From Pseudoalteromonas amylolytica (GTDB taxonomy: Bacteria > Pseudomonadota > Gammaproteobacteria > Enterobacterales > Alteromonadaceae), in assembly GCF_001854605.1 (NCBI RefSeq), contig NZ_MKJU01000031.1, forward strand, positions 91,048-155,047: 64,000 nucleotides of DNA, in the 5' to 3' direction. Made by a program: the position numbers and the translations under genes. Shown here piece by piece: positions 26,333 through 36,531 of this stretch (position 1 is its first letter; each line of letters starts with the position of its first letter). The notes beneath the pieces were generated by a model, which was not told where the DNA came from, did no database searches, and saw only the letters and a list, made by a program, of their open reading frames with translations.

Positions 26333-29300
26333 ATGAGTCATCTAACTGAAAAAGGCTTAATTGCCTGGTTTGCACGCAACCCTGTTGCTGCAAACCTGTT
26401 GATGGCCTTCATTCTCATCGGTGGTTTGCTCACTGCATTTTCCATTCGCAAGCAAATGTTCCCTCAATTTGAGAGCCATTGGTTAAGTGTGCAGGCTGTA
26501 TACCCAGGTGCTGCCCCACAGGAAGTAGAAGAAGGTATCACGATTAAAGTTGAGGAAGCCATGGAAGGGCTTGAAGGGATCAAACGCATGATCACTTATT
26601 CCAACCGTGGCTTTTCACAAACTTGGATCGAAGTAGAAGAGCATTATGAACCACTTACTGTGCTTGACGAAGTCAAAATGCAAGTGGACTCCATACCTAG
26701 CTTTCCCGTGGGAATGGAGCGACCGATTGTTAGCTATGACAAGTTTGTACAAGAAGTCATGTGGATATCGCTATATGGCGATTTAAGCAATGCCCAACTT
26801 AAAAATCTCGGCAATGTAATTCACGATGAAATGCTCGCGCTACCTGGCATCAATCTGGTGGAGTTTCATAGTGGTTTAAATTACGAAATTGGCATAGAAA
26901 TAAGTCCAGATAAGCTAAGAGAATATGATCTGACCTTCAGAGATATTTCTCAAGCTGTGAAAGCATTCTCTGCCAACATGTCAGCGGGACAAATTCGTTC
27001 AGAAAATGGTTACATTTCAATGCGAGTTGAGAATCAAGCTTATCGAGGTAAAGAGTTTGAAAATCTTCCTCTTAGAACTTTAGAGGACGGAGCGCAAATT
27101 CTTTTAGGTGACGTGGCAACCGTTCACGATGGCTTTGAAGAAGGGCTGCAATACTCCAAATACAATGGTAAGAACTCGCTAACATTTGAAATTCAAGCAT
27201 CAAAAGATCAAGACATCACCAAAGTTGCGACTACCATCAAAAACTATCTCGCTGAGCGCTCAAAAACCTTGCCTGAGGGCACCGGTATTGAGCCATTGAT
27301 TGATTTAACCTACTACCTGAACGGTCGTCTAAATATGATGGTCGAGAATATGATTCTCGGTGGTATTTTGGTGATGCTCATGTTGGCTTTATTCTTAAGA
27401 GTAAGGCTAGCTTTTTGGGTTATGATGGGACTGCCAGTATCGTTCCTTGGTGCATTTTTGTTTATGCCCATAGGCGCACTCGATATCACCATCAACTTAG
27501 CCTCATTGTTTGCCTTTATTCTGGTGCTGGGTATTGTGGTCGATGATGCCATTGTTGTTGGCGAATCAGTACACGCCGAAATTGAACAACATGGACATAC
27601 CCTAGATAATGTAGTACGTGGCGTTAAACGCGTCGCAATTCCTGCAACATTTGGCGTACTTACAACAGTCGCCGCATTTTTACCACAAACATTCGCAACC
27701 GGCCCTGCCGCGGCGTTCTCAAAAGCCATTGGGGGCGTAATTATCTTGTGTTTGCTCTTCTCATTGATAGAATCAAAACTAATATTGCCTGCGCACCTTG
27801 CGGCAATGAAAGATAAACCAAGTAATCCTAAAAACCCATTCCACCGCCTACGTGAATCGCTAGACAGTGGACTTAAGCACTTTATTGAAGACCTGTACCG
27901 CCCGTTCATTGAGCGCTGCATTCACTATCGCTACACTGTTATTGTTAGCTTCCTAACGATTATCATTGTGACCGCAGGTCTGTTCGCCGGTGGTTTAATT
28001 AAGTTTGTTGCCAATCCAAAAATTCCTCATGACTTCCCAGAGGTTCGTATTGAAATGAACTTATCTTCATCAGAGTCAGCGACCTTACAAACAGCCCAAA
28101 AGATTGAAGCATTGATCTTAGATGTGGATAAGCAAATAGAAGAGAAATACGGCACGGGAATGATCCGTGACTTATCTGTAAGCCTTCGAGGCCGTACTAA
28201 CGCTAACATTATGGCCATATTGGTAGAGCCCGATCTTCGCCCTATCGATACGTTCGCGCTCAGTGCCATGTGGCGTGAACAGATGCCGCCACTTCCAGGA
28301 GTAAAAACGCTAAATATTCAAGACAGTATTATGAACGGCGGGCGTGATGACGGTGATATTAACTTCCGCCTTGAAGGTAAAAATAAAGACCAACTTAAAG
28401 AAGTCGCTAATTTACTCAAAGAGAAACTTGGCAGTATTGAAGGGGTTGGTGATATTAATGACTCTATGCAAAGTGCTACGGATGAAGTTCAACTCGAGCT
28501 TAAACCGCTGGCCTACAGTATGGGGCTTACGCTATCGGATGTGGCATCTCAAGTAAACTTCAGCTACTACGGACTTGAAGCTCAACGTATTTTGCGAGAA
28601 GGCGAAGAAATCAAAGTTATGATCCGCTATCCCAAAGAGTCTCGTAACTCAATCAGTGATATACAGGATGTTCGTATCATTACTCCTTCAGGCGCTGAAG
28701 TTCCACTCATTGAAGTTGCAGATGTAAAATTGGTTGATGGTGTTAACCGTATTCGCCGAGAAAACGCTAAACGTACAGTGAACGTGTGGGCGTCTGTTGA
28801 TACCAACCAAGCCGAACCGTTCAAAATAGCGGAGGAAATTCGAGATGAATACTTACCAACGCTACTTAAGAGTTACCCAGGTGTCAGTAGCAATGTTGCC
28901 GGTCGAATTCAAGAAGAAATGGACAGTGTCGCAGAGCAAATCAGAGATTTTGTATTGTCACTGATGATCATCTTCGCATTGCTGGCTATTCCTCTACGTT
29001 CATATTCACAACCAATTCTAATCATGTCGGTCATTCCATTTGGTGTTGTTGGCGCGGTTGTAGGGCACGTTGTTATGGGCATGACGATGAGCAGCTTGTC
29101 ATTCTTTGGCATCATAGCCGTAGCGGGTGTGGTCGTTAATGACTCTTTGGTTATGGTGGATTTCGTAAACAAGGCCAGAGAGCAAGGCAGTACCATTAAG
29201 CAGGCGGTGATTGAGGCTGGATGTCGACGTTTTAGAGCAATTCTATTGACTTCGTTAACTACGTTTATGGGTCTTGTACCAATCATCACTGAGACTAGTC

Positions 29301-29485
29301 TGCAAGCGCAAATAGTAATTCCAATGGCAGTATCACTCGCCTTTGGTGTGCTATTCGCCACTGTTATTACCCTAATCTTGATACCTTGTCAGTATGTCAT
29401 GCTAGAGGACATAAAAGCGTTATTCAGAAAATGGTTTAAAAAAGCTGATACTGATAATAACCGGCTAACTTCAGAACAAATTTAA
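26333..29485 (+). CDS. RND-family efflux permease
   Basis: A 1050-residue inner-membrane proton-driven transporter with twelve membrane segments and two large periplasmic loops (about residues 35-335 and 565-870). The proton-relay acidic pair is seen in GIVVDDAIVVGESVHAE. It is close to the AcrB-like proteins annotated simply as efflux RND transporter permease, in the smaller branch that pairs with short adaptors. GAGGAG stands 7 nt before the ATG, and an intrinsic terminator follows. Long open frames on the opposite strand in this gene are shadows. Confidence 0.93.
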   Translation: MSHLTEKGLIAWFARNPVAANLLMAFILIGGLLTAFSIRKQMFPQFESHWLSVQAVYPGAAPQEVEEGITIKVEEAMEGLEGIKRMITYSNRGFSQTWIEVEEHYEPLTVLDEVKMQVDSIPSFPVGMERPIVSYDKFVQEVMWISLYGDLSNAQLKNLGNVIHDEMLALPGINLVEFHSGLNYEIGIEISPDKLREYDLTFRDISQAVKAFSANMSAGQIRSENGYISMRVENQAYRGKEFENLPLRTLEDGAQILLGDVATVHDGFEEGLQYSKYNGKNSLTFEIQASKDQDITKVATTIKNYLAERSKTLPEGTGIEPLIDLTYYLNGRLNMMVENMILGGILVMLMLALFLRVRLAFWVMMGLPVSFLGAFLFMPIGALDITINLASLFAFILVLGIVVDDAIVVGESVHAEIEQHGHTLDNVVRGVKRVAIPATFGVLTTVAAFLPQTFATGPAAAFSKAIGGVIILCLLFSLIESKLILPAHLAAMKDKPSNPKNPFHRLRESLDSGLKHFIEDLYRPFIERCIHYRYTVIVSFLTIIIVTAGLFAGGLIKFVANPKIPHDFPEVRIEMNLSSSESATLQTAQKIEALILDVDKQIEEKYGTGMIRDLSVSLRGRTNANIMAILVEPDLRPIDTFALSAMWREQMPPLPGVKTLNIQDSIMNGGRDDGDINFRLEGKNKDQLKEVANLLKEKLGSIEGVGDINDSMQSATDEVQLELKPLAYSMGLTLSDVASQVNFSYYGLEAQRILREGEEIKVMIRYPKESRNSISDIQDVRIITPSGAEVPLIEVADVKLVDGVNRIRRENAKRTVNVWASVDTNQAEPFKIAEEIRDEYLPTLLKSYPGVSSNVAGRIQEEMDSVAEQIRDFVLSLMIIFALLAIPLRSYSQPILIMSVIPFGVVGAVVGHVVMGMTMSSLSFFGIIAVAGVVVNDSLVMVDFVNKAREQGSTIKQAVIEAGCRRFRAILLTSLTTFMGLVPIITETSLQAQIVIPMAVSLAFGVLFATVITLILIPCQYVMLEDIKALFRKWFKKADTDNNRLTSEQI

Positions 29486-29508
29486 GACAAAAGTAATCTT
29501 CCCAACCA

Positions 29509-29537
29509 AAAAGCTCGTTCGTTAACGAGCTTTTTTT
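29509..29537 (+). terminator. Intrinsic terminator of the RND operon
   Basis: AAGCTCGTT - CGTT - AACGAGCTT followed by a T-run. Confidence 0.92.
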
Positions 29538-29614
29538 ATTTCTGAACGATTCCACCTTTACATATTGCAAGTTTGCTTACAAACTTAGGTTATCTAGAAC
29601 TAATTCAATTTATT

Positions 29615-30052
29615 ATGAAGTTAATACATACGATTTTAGTGACTTTGTGTCTAATTCTAGTTGGCTGTGTTGAAGAAGATAAACCCAGAGGTGATGAAGA
29701 TACCCCAGGTTACACGGCTACAATCTATTTTGATGCTTTATATAATAAAAATAATATGGATTTGGCGCTTGAGCATGTCACTCCGAGACTTGCAAGAATT
29801 ATGCGCTCATACGGTACCGCATCACAATTTACCCGTAACCTTGTCAATATGCGCTTTGATGAAGTCACCATTGAAGTTGATATGACGAACGAGAGCCTGC
29901 GTGAACAATATGGTGACAACGCGAAGGTTAATTTAGTATTTACCGGCTATTTTAACGGTGAAAAGGTTGATGATATGCGTAGTGTCCAAATGCTTAGGAA
30001 AAAAGGCAAATGGTACATAGATAAAATCAACCCAGACCCATTTGCCCGTTAA
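29615..30052 (+). CDS. Small lipoprotein of unknown function
   Basis: A 145-residue protein with a lipoprotein signal (MKLIHTILVTLCLILVGC, lipobox LVGC). The mature domain begins with an acidic linker and continues as TATIYFDALYNKNNMDLALEHVTPRLARIMRSYG and a C-terminal KGKWYIDKINPDP; this layout (helix pair, then a twisted sheet closed by WYIDKI) resembles NTF2-like or DUF4878-type lipoproteins. The upstream frame to 29573 would mask the signal peptide. It converges on fadE, ten bases away. Function unknown. Confidence 0.75.
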   Translation: MKLIHTILVTLCLILVGCVEEDKPRGDEDTPGYTATIYFDALYNKNNMDLALEHVTPRLARIMRSYGTASQFTRNLVNMRFDEVTIEVDMTNESLREQYGDNAKVNLVFTGYFNGEKVDDMRSVQMLRKKGKWYIDKINPDPFAR

Positions 30053-30062
30053 GCACACCTAA

Positions 30063-32324
30063 TCAAAACACATCAACTGCAATCGCTTTTTGACGTAAAT
30101 CTTCAGACTCAATAAGTGATTGCGCTTCTTCTTGGCTTATTACCTGATCACTGACCGCCAACGAAACTAGATCCGCAAACGATTTGTCATAGTAGTAAAC
30201 TTTATAACTGCTTTGCCACTGCTTGAGCTTGTTTCGAGCAGCGATTGTAGACTTGTAGCTAAGGTAAGCTTGCTCTACCTCAGCTACGGCAGGGTTAGAT
30301 TCACTGCAACATAAATGACTTATCCGCTCACGCGCACTTTTATCTTTCCAAAGTGCTGTACATACCCCTGCGATAATTTTATCGCTTGGTCCTTTTGCAC
30401 CGTGACCAAATGCATGACACCAGCGTTTAATGAGTTGCCCAGCAAAGCGATTGGTGAAATTATCTATAAAGTCATCCAAAGCGCTAAAACCAGCCTTAAG
30501 ATGATGCGATAACGCGTAGTGAACGGCATTTAAGTCACCCTGCTGACGCCCATCGTGCTCATATTTTTTTAACACACATGATGCCAAATATAAGTGGCTT
30601 AACACATCACCGAGCCTCGCCGACAACAGCTCTTTTCGTTTCAGTTCACCACCCAATCTTAACATCGCTAAATCGGCACAGACCGCAAGGCAAACACTGA
30701 GCCAATTGAGCTTTTGATAATATTTTTGTGTTGGCCCAGATATGGTCGCAGGCAACCCATACCCTCTTGTCAAACCTAACCACAAAGCTTTAAACACGTT
30801 AACCGCCGTATGTTGAATATGTGACATCAGCAATTTATCAAATTCTCTTAAGCCATCATCTGCTTGGCTATTTTGGATGATTTGGATCTCTTTAAATATA
30901 AAAGGATGACACCTTGTAGCTCCTTGTCCAAAGATCATTAGACTGCGCGTTAAAATATTGGCACCTTCCACCGTAATCGAAATTGGGATTCCCGTATAAT
31001 TGTTGGCAAGATAATTACTCGGTCCTTTTTGAATAGCTTTACCACCATGAATATCCAGCGCATCATTCATCACAAGGCGTGACATTTCTGTTAGATGATA
31101 CTTAGCAATGGCGGTAATTACAGCGGGGCTTTTTTTCATATCAATGGCTTGTGCCGTAGTTTGTCTACAGGCTTCAATGCTATATGTCAGTCCTGCAATT
31201 CTTGCCAAACTTTCTTGGACGCCTTCAAAATCAGCAATAGACAGCCCGAACTGCTCACGAACTCTAGCATATGCCGACGTTGTTCGGGTACATAAGTGCG
31301 CGGTGCCCGCGCTCAATGCTGGTAGCGAAATCCCCCTACCGGCGCTTAGGCAAGATACCAACATACGCCATCCCTTCCCAATTCCCGCTTGACCACCAAT
31401 GACCCACTCTAAAGGAATGAAAACATCTTTACCTTCTGTTGTACCATTCATAAAGCCTTGATCGAGTGGATTATGACGGCCTCCAGTTTTTACACCTTTG
31501 TGATCAGTCGGGATCAAAGCACAAGTGATGCCCAGTGCAGATTTATCCCCCAATAACCCATCTGGATCATAGGCTTTAAATGCTAACCCCAAAACGGTAG
31601 CAACTGGTGCCAAGGTTATATAGCGTTTTGACCAAGTTAACTGTAAGCCAAGTACCTTTTTACCTTGAAAAGTCTTTTTACATACCACTCCATAGTCTGA
31701 TATTGCTCCTGCGTCAGAGCCAGCTTCTAGCGCTGTTAATGCGAAGCAAGGCAACGCTTCTGCGGTCGCCAGTTTTGGCAACCAATCACTCTTTTGCTCT
31801 GGGGTACCATAATGCATTAACAATTCTGCGGGCCCCAGACTATTTGGTACCATCACAGTGACAGCCGCAGACAAGCTTTTGCTGGCTATTTTAGCCACAA
31901 TAGTAGAGTTAGCCTGAGCGCTGAATTCTCTACCGCCATATTTTTTCGGAATAATAAAAGCAAAAAAGCCATTTTCTTTGAGGTAGTTCCAAACAGGCTC
32001 AGGTAAGTCTTTATCATGCCTGATTTGCTGCTCATCCAGCATCGATAGCAACGTTTGCAATTCATTATCAATAAAGTCTTGCTCACTATCGCTCAGTAGC
32101 GGCGCATCATTTTGATGCCATTTATGCCAATTCGGGTGACCTGAAAAGAGTTGGCTATCCCACCAAGTATCTCCAGCCTCCATAGCTTCTTGCTCTGTCT
32201 GTGTTAGCTTAGGTAAAGCACGTTTAAAATACCGCTTCACAGGTAAGCTAATGACTCGATAACGCAGTGGTTGAAATGCGAAAATAACGCACACAACGAC
32301 AATAATAAATACAATGATACCCAT
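30063..32324 (-). CDS. fadE: FadE-type acyl-CoA dehydrogenase
   Basis: A 753-residue FAD enzyme catalysing the first step of fatty acid beta-oxidation, with an N-terminal membrane segment (GIIVFIIVVVCVIFAF) like E. coli FadE (814 residues). WWDSQLFSGHPNW, PKKYGGREFSA, ALTALEAGSDAGAI and VREQFGLSIADFEGVQE are family signatures. The C-terminal DUF1974-type extension found in FadE is present but shorter. A single gene; the VolA-like lipase downstream in the window could supply its fatty acids, though they are not linked in one transcript. Confidence 0.92.
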   Translation of the reverse strand: MGIIVFIIVVVCVIFAFQPLRYRVISLPVKRYFKRALPKLTQTEQEAMEAGDTWWDSQLFSGHPNWHKWHQNDAPLLSDSEQDFIDNELQTLLSMLDEQQIRHDKDLPEPVWNYLKENGFFAFIIPKKYGGREFSAQANSTIVAKIASKSLSAAVTVMVPNSLGPAELLMHYGTPEQKSDWLPKLATAEALPCFALTALEAGSDAGAISDYGVVCKKTFQGKKVLGLQLTWSKRYITLAPVATVLGLAFKAYDPDGLLGDKSALGITCALIPTDHKGVKTGGRHNPLDQGFMNGTTEGKDVFIPLEWVIGGQAGIGKGWRMLVSCLSAGRGISLPALSAGTAHLCTRTTSAYARVREQFGLSIADFEGVQESLARIAGLTYSIEACRQTTAQAIDMKKSPAVITAIAKYHLTEMSRLVMNDALDIHGGKAIQKGPSNYLANNYTGIPISITVEGANILTRSLMIFGQGATRCHPFIFKEIQIIQNSQADDGLREFDKLLMSHIQHTAVNVFKALWLGLTRGYGLPATISGPTQKYYQKLNWLSVCLAVCADLAMLRLGGELKRKELLSARLGDVLSHLYLASCVLKKYEHDGRQQGDLNAVHYALSHHLKAGFSALDDFIDNFTNRFAGQLIKRWCHAFGHGAKGPSDKIIAGVCTALWKDKSARERISHLCCSESNPAVAEVEQAYLSYKSTIAARNKLKQWQSSYKVYYYDKSFADLVSLAVSDQVISQEEAQSLIESEDLRQKAIAVDVF

Positions 32325-32468
32325 ACAGACCTCCTGTTCGTAACGCTTTAAGTATGCTTAAAAATCCAGCAAACTCAATTTATCTGCACCATTGAACCTA
32401 CATTATTTGTCGCCTGCTAAGCACACTGTTATTATTCAACGCTCAAACAACAACAAGTGATAAATCAA

Positions 32469-34289
32469 ATGAAACCATTATTTAGACTGAGTGTTGGTGC
32501 ATGTGTAGTTGCTACTGCACTGTCACTATCAGGCTGTAATAGCACTGAAAAAAATAAGCAAACTCTGACTGAGCAAGATGCAGAAACTTTCCTAGCAAAT
32601 GCACAAGCAACTTTGGAAGACTTAAGTATCAGAGAAAATCGCGCACAGTGGATTTACGCTAACTTTGTGACCGAAGATACAGCTGCCTTAGCCGCGAGTG
32701 TAGGGCAAGAGTCAACGGATACCGTTGTACGTTTAGCAAGCGAAGCTGCTCGTTTTGATTCTCTAAGCTTAAGCGAAGACAACCGCAGAAAAATGGATAA
32801 GCTTAAACTTAAGTTGACGATTGCAGCCCCACAGAACGCCGAAAAATCAGAGCAACTGGCAGGACTGCTTGCTGAACTTGATGGTATATACGCAAAAGGT
32901 AATTACTGTAAAGATGGTAAAAACTGTCAAAGCCTTGGTGAACTCACTACCACCATGGCAAACAGCCGTGATTACGAAGAGTTACTAGATACATGGCAAG
33001 GCTGGCGTCAAATATCTAAACCAATGCGTCCGCTTTTCGAAAAACAAGTTGTATTGGCCAATGAGGGTGCAAAAGAGCTTGGCTATGAAGATACTGGCGC
33101 CATGTGGCGCAGTAAATATGATATGCCAGCGAATGAATTTGCTAACGAGTTAGACCGCCTTTGGGGCCAAGTTAAACCTCTTTACAATGCGCTTCATTGT
33201 CATGTCAGAGCCAAACTTGGCGAAAAATATGGCGAAGACAAAGTACCTCAAGACAAGCCTATTCCAGCACACTTGTTGGGTAACATGTGGGCACAACAAT
33301 GGGGTAACATTTACGATGTGGTTGCACCAGACAACGCGGACCCAGGCTATGATGTAACTGAGCTGCTAGCAGAACATAACTACTCTGAAATGGATATGGT
33401 TACAGGTGCTGAAAAATTCTTCACTTCGATGGGGTTTGCGCCACTACCGGAAACCTTCTATCAGCGTTCACTATTTCTTAAGCCGCGTGACAGAGACGTA
33501 CAATGCCACGCCTCTGCATGGAACTTAGACAACCAAGACGACATCCGCATCAAGATGTGTATCCAGCGCACTGGCGAAGAGTTCTCAACCATTCACCACG
33601 AGCTTGGTCATAACTTCTATCAGCGCGCATACAAAAACCAGCCGATTTATTACCAAGACAGTGCCAATGATGGCTTCCACGAAGCAATTGGTGACACCAT
33701 AGCCCTGTCAGTAACTCCTGGTTACTTAAAAGAGATTGGCTTGCTAGATACTGTACCGGATGAGTCAAAAGACATTGGTCTGTTGATGCGCATGGCCTTA
33801 GACAAAGTTGCCTTTATTCCATTTGGTTTATTAGTTGACCAATGGCGTTGGAAGGTATTCTCAGGTGAAATTAGTCCTGAGCAATACAACCAAGCTTGGT
33901 GGGACCTACGCGAAAAGTATCAAGGTATCAAAGCACCGATTGCACGCACAGAAGCTGATTTTGATGCCGGTGCAAAATACCATGTACCTGGTAACGTACC
34001 GTACACTCGTTACTTCCTAGCGCATATTCTACAGTTTGATTTCCACCGCTCATTGTGTGAAATCGCAGACAACAAAGAAGCTATTCACCGCTGCTCTATT
34101 TACAAATCCAAAGAAGCAGGTGAAAAGCTAAATACAATGTTGGAAATGGGTAGCAGCCGTCCATGGCAAGAGGCTCTAGAATCTGTCACGGGTAAAAAGC
34201 AAATGGATGCAACAGCTATTCTTGACTACTTTGCGCCGTTACAAAAGTACTTAGACGAGCAAAATAAAGGTCGTCAATGTGGCTGGTAA
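32469..34289 (+). CDS. M2-family (angiotensin-converting-enzyme-like) peptidyl-dipeptidase lipoprotein
   Basis: A 606-residue zinc peptidase. The N terminus MKPLFRLSVGACVV...LSLSGC carries a lipobox, so it is probably anchored in the membrane facing the periplasm. The zinc motif is HHELGH (residues 376-381) with the downstream glutamate in DGFHEAIGD. YTRYFLAHILQFDFHRSLC and WWDLREKYQG are typical of M2. It should remove dipeptides from peptide C termini. A GTG 12 nt upstream (32457) is an alternative start; neither has a strong ribosome site. Confidence 0.92.
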   Translation: MKPLFRLSVGACVVATALSLSGCNSTEKNKQTLTEQDAETFLANAQATLEDLSIRENRAQWIYANFVTEDTAALAASVGQESTDTVVRLASEAARFDSLSLSEDNRRKMDKLKLKLTIAAPQNAEKSEQLAGLLAELDGIYAKGNYCKDGKNCQSLGELTTTMANSRDYEELLDTWQGWRQISKPMRPLFEKQVVLANEGAKELGYEDTGAMWRSKYDMPANEFANELDRLWGQVKPLYNALHCHVRAKLGEKYGEDKVPQDKPIPAHLLGNMWAQQWGNIYDVVAPDNADPGYDVTELLAEHNYSEMDMVTGAEKFFTSMGFAPLPETFYQRSLFLKPRDRDVQCHASAWNLDNQDDIRIKMCIQRTGEEFSTIHHELGHNFYQRAYKNQPIYYQDSANDGFHEAIGDTIALSVTPGYLKEIGLLDTVPDESKDIGLLMRMALDKVAFIPFGLLVDQWRWKVFSGEISPEQYNQAWWDLREKYQGIKAPIARTEADFDAGAKYHVPGNVPYTRYFLAHILQFDFHRSLCEIADNKEAIHRCSIYKSKEAGEKLNTMLEMGSSRPWQEALESVTGKKQMDATAILDYFAPLQKYLDEQNKGRQCGW

Positions 34290-34388
34290 TACCCTAAGCA
34301 GGTAAATGTTACATTTGCCACACTCTGAAACATATTTGCGGTTTCTATCCTATGCCTAACAGGTTACTGTATGTTCAAAGGAGATACT

Positions 34389-35198
34389 ATGAATATACAA
34401 AGAGTGTGGCAGTTAGCACAATTTGAGTTAACTCGCCTATTTGCCACAAAACGGGGTCTACTTGCCCTATCCGCTTTTGCCATGTTGTGGCTCATGATAC
34501 TCCGCTATCCGATTGGACATGCGGTACCATTTCTAAGTAGCCCTGAATTTTCAGGTGTTGCACAACAGCTCGCTGGCAATGTAGGATTAAAAGCACTGGC
34601 TAGCTGGCCACAAGCCGAGCTGGCTATTTTCTGGCTGATTGCCTTATATAGTTTTCCAGTTTTTGCCTTGTTTGTATGTTCTGATCAAACGGTTGGCGAC
34701 AGACAAAGAGGTACACTAAGGTTTTTGAGCTTGCGTTGTACCCGAGACGAAACCTTAATGGGTCGATTCTTAGGTCAGCTCACCATTGTATTTAGCCTGA
34801 TAGCACTCACCGCATTGGCAACATTTTGTGTAATGGTCTATCGCGCCCCAGAGTTATTTTTATCTGGCTCCTTGCTGGCTTTCACGCTAGTAATACAACT
34901 CACAGTTATCGTTATGCCTTTTATCGCGCTGATGGCAGTGCTTAACCTGATTAGCAGCTCATCAAGGCTTTCCATTGTGCTTGCTATCTTACTATTTACG
35001 CTTGGCAACGCGCTACTGAGTTTTGCTAGCAGTTATCTAAGTGCTATAGAGGTGCTTTTTTATATCTTCCCAGGTGTACAACTACTAGATGTTGCACCAC
35101 ATGAAAATGTTCCACTGATACTATGGGGACTCCCTGCCATACAAACCGCCGCACTACTTGCATTGGGTGTATTCATTTTTAGGAGACGTGCGCTATGA
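34389..35198 (+). CDS. ABC-2-type transporter permease
   Basis: A 269-residue membrane protein with about six membrane segments; QLAQFELTRLFATKRGLLAL and the periplasmic loop before ALYSFPVFALFVCSDQTVGDRQRGTLRFLSLR resemble NosY-like ABC-2 permeases. AAAGGAG stands 5 nt before the ATG at 34389, which decides that start over 34371. Its stop overlaps the ATPase gene by 4 bp, so the two form one exporter. The substrate is unknown. Confidence 0.85.
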   Translation: MNIQRVWQLAQFELTRLFATKRGLLALSAFAMLWLMILRYPIGHAVPFLSSPEFSGVAQQLAGNVGLKALASWPQAELAIFWLIALYSFPVFALFVCSDQTVGDRQRGTLRFLSLRCTRDETLMGRFLGQLTIVFSLIALTALATFCVMVYRAPELFLSGSLLAFTLVIQLTVIVMPFIALMAVLNLISSSSRLSIVLAILLFTLGNALLSFASSYLSAIEVLFYIFPGVQLLDVAPHENVPLILWGLPAIQTAALLALGVFIFRRRAL

Positions 35199-36097
35199 GT
35201 ACACTTATTGAAGTCAAACAACTGTCGAAATCGTTTGGCAACAAAAAAGCCCTTAATGATGTGAGCTTTACCATAGATGCTGGTACCACTACCGCACTTG
35301 TTGGCCCCAACGGAGCAGGTAAAACCACCTTATTCAGCATTCTGTGTGGTTATCTTGCGCCCGACCGCGGTGATGTAAAAATTCTAGGTCAGCCTTTGCG
35401 TCACCCTTCGCTGTTTGGCAAGCTCACTGCACTACCACAAGATGCGATGCTGGACCCTAGATTCTCTATTGAAAAGCAGATGAGCTTTTATGGGGCCCTA
35501 CAAGGGTTTAGCAAGAGTGAAGCTCTTAAAGAAACGGCCCGAGTACTAGAATTAGTTGGTCTAAGTGATAATCATCACTCGCAAATCAATGAGCTTTCAC
35601 ATGGTATGAGAAAGCGCGTGTGTATAGCTCAAGCATTACTTGGCTCTCCCAAAATCGTTTTATTAGACGAAGCCACTGCAGGACTAGACCCCCTGCACGC
35701 CAGAGAGATCCGATCGCTAATATCGACATTGAGTGATGATATTAGTTTTATTTTAAGCTCCCATGATTTGGCTGAGCTAGAACGCCTATGCGATCACGTC
35801 TTGTATTTAGACCAAGGAAAGCTCACGGCCCATAACCGTAACGCTCCTGTCGGCCAAAGCAAATACATTACCTTGCAACTACATGAGCAATACAAAGATG
35901 CACTAGAGCGCCTCAAACAGCTCAGCGGTGTGCTCCATGTTACTCAAAGCCAGAACAAGGAATATATCATTGAGTATCAATGGGAGTTTGAACAATTTGA
36001 TATACACTTGCTTAAATACTGCTATAAATGTAACTGGCAGTATCATCAACTGGTCAACGGCCATACACTTGAAAACCAACTATTTCAGAAGGACTAA
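35195..36097 (+). CDS. ABC transporter ATP-binding protein
   Basis: A 300-residue ATPase: Walker A GPNGAGKTTLF, signature LSHGMRKRVCIAQALL (an LSHGM variant of LSGGQ), Walker B IVLLDEATAGLDP and switch His in SSHDLAEL. It drives the permease encoded just upstream, with a 4-bp gene overlap. The C-terminal tail of about 80 residues (YITLQLHEQYKDALERLKQ) resembles the regulatory tails of NosF/CcmA-like ATPases. The bPH-domain gene follows directly. Confidence 0.93.
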   Translation: MSTLIEVKQLSKSFGNKKALNDVSFTIDAGTTTALVGPNGAGKTTLFSILCGYLAPDRGDVKILGQPLRHPSLFGKLTALPQDAMLDPRFSIEKQMSFYGALQGFSKSEALKETARVLELVGLSDNHHSQINELSHGMRKRVCIAQALLGSPKIVLLDEATAGLDPLHAREIRSLISTLSDDISFILSSHDLAELERLCDHVLYLDQGKLTAHNRNAPVGQSKYITLQLHEQYKDALERLKQLSGVLHVTQSQNKEYIIEYQWEFEQFDIHLLKYCYKCNWQYHQLVNGHTLENQLFQKD

Positions 36098-36475
36098 ATG
36101 ATGGGATTATTAAGCGGTATTTTAGGAAATGCCAGTGAAGTCGATCACGATAAACTGGATGCGTTACTTAAAGATACACTAATCGAAGGCGAACATATTG
36201 AAAAAGCATATCAAGTCATTCGAGACATGTTTGTGTTTTCAAATAAACGGCTGTTGCTCATTGATAAACAGGGAGTGACCGGCTCGAAGGTTGAGGTCCT
36301 CAGTATTCCATATAACAAAATCACCAAGTTCAGTAAAGAAAGCGCAGGTCACTTCGACTTAGACGCAGAGCTAAAAATCTGGGTTGGCTCAGATCCCACA
36401 CCTATCTGTAAAGAATTTAAAGCTGGCGATAATATTAACGAAGTTTACCGAATTATCAGCACTTACTCTCTTTAA
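36098..36475 (+). CDS. Bacterial PH-domain protein
   Basis: A 125-residue protein. The segment YQVIRDMFVFSNKRLLLIDKQGVTGSKVEVLSIPYNKI is the core of the bPH fold (bPH_1 type, as in many short proteins of marine gammaproteobacteria). It begins directly after the ATPase stop codon, so it is likely the third gene of the exporter unit. Either of two consecutive ATGs could be the start. No function is established for this family; a membrane-lipid or protein-docking role is a guess from the fold name only. Confidence 0.8.
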   Translation: MMGLLSGILGNASEVDHDKLDALLKDTLIEGEHIEKAYQVIRDMFVFSNKRLLLIDKQGVTGSKVEVLSIPYNKITKFSKESAGHFDLDAELKIWVGSDPTPICKEFKAGDNINEVYRIISTYSL

Positions 36476-36481
36476 TAATAA

Positions 36482-36503
36482 GCACTTGGCTTTAACCAAG
36501 TGC
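36482..36503. terminator. Hairpin between the bPH gene and sohB
   Basis: GCACTTGG - CTTTAA - CCAAGTGC between two convergent genes; T-run weak. Confidence 0.6.
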
Positions 36504-36531
36504 ATATTTAAAAAGTAGTTTATGTGTTTAC

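Noticed and set aside
27313..29361. Long minus-strand frames opposite the RND permease (up to about 200 codons)
   Set aside because: They mirror the codon pattern of a clear RND gene and show no domain or start signal.
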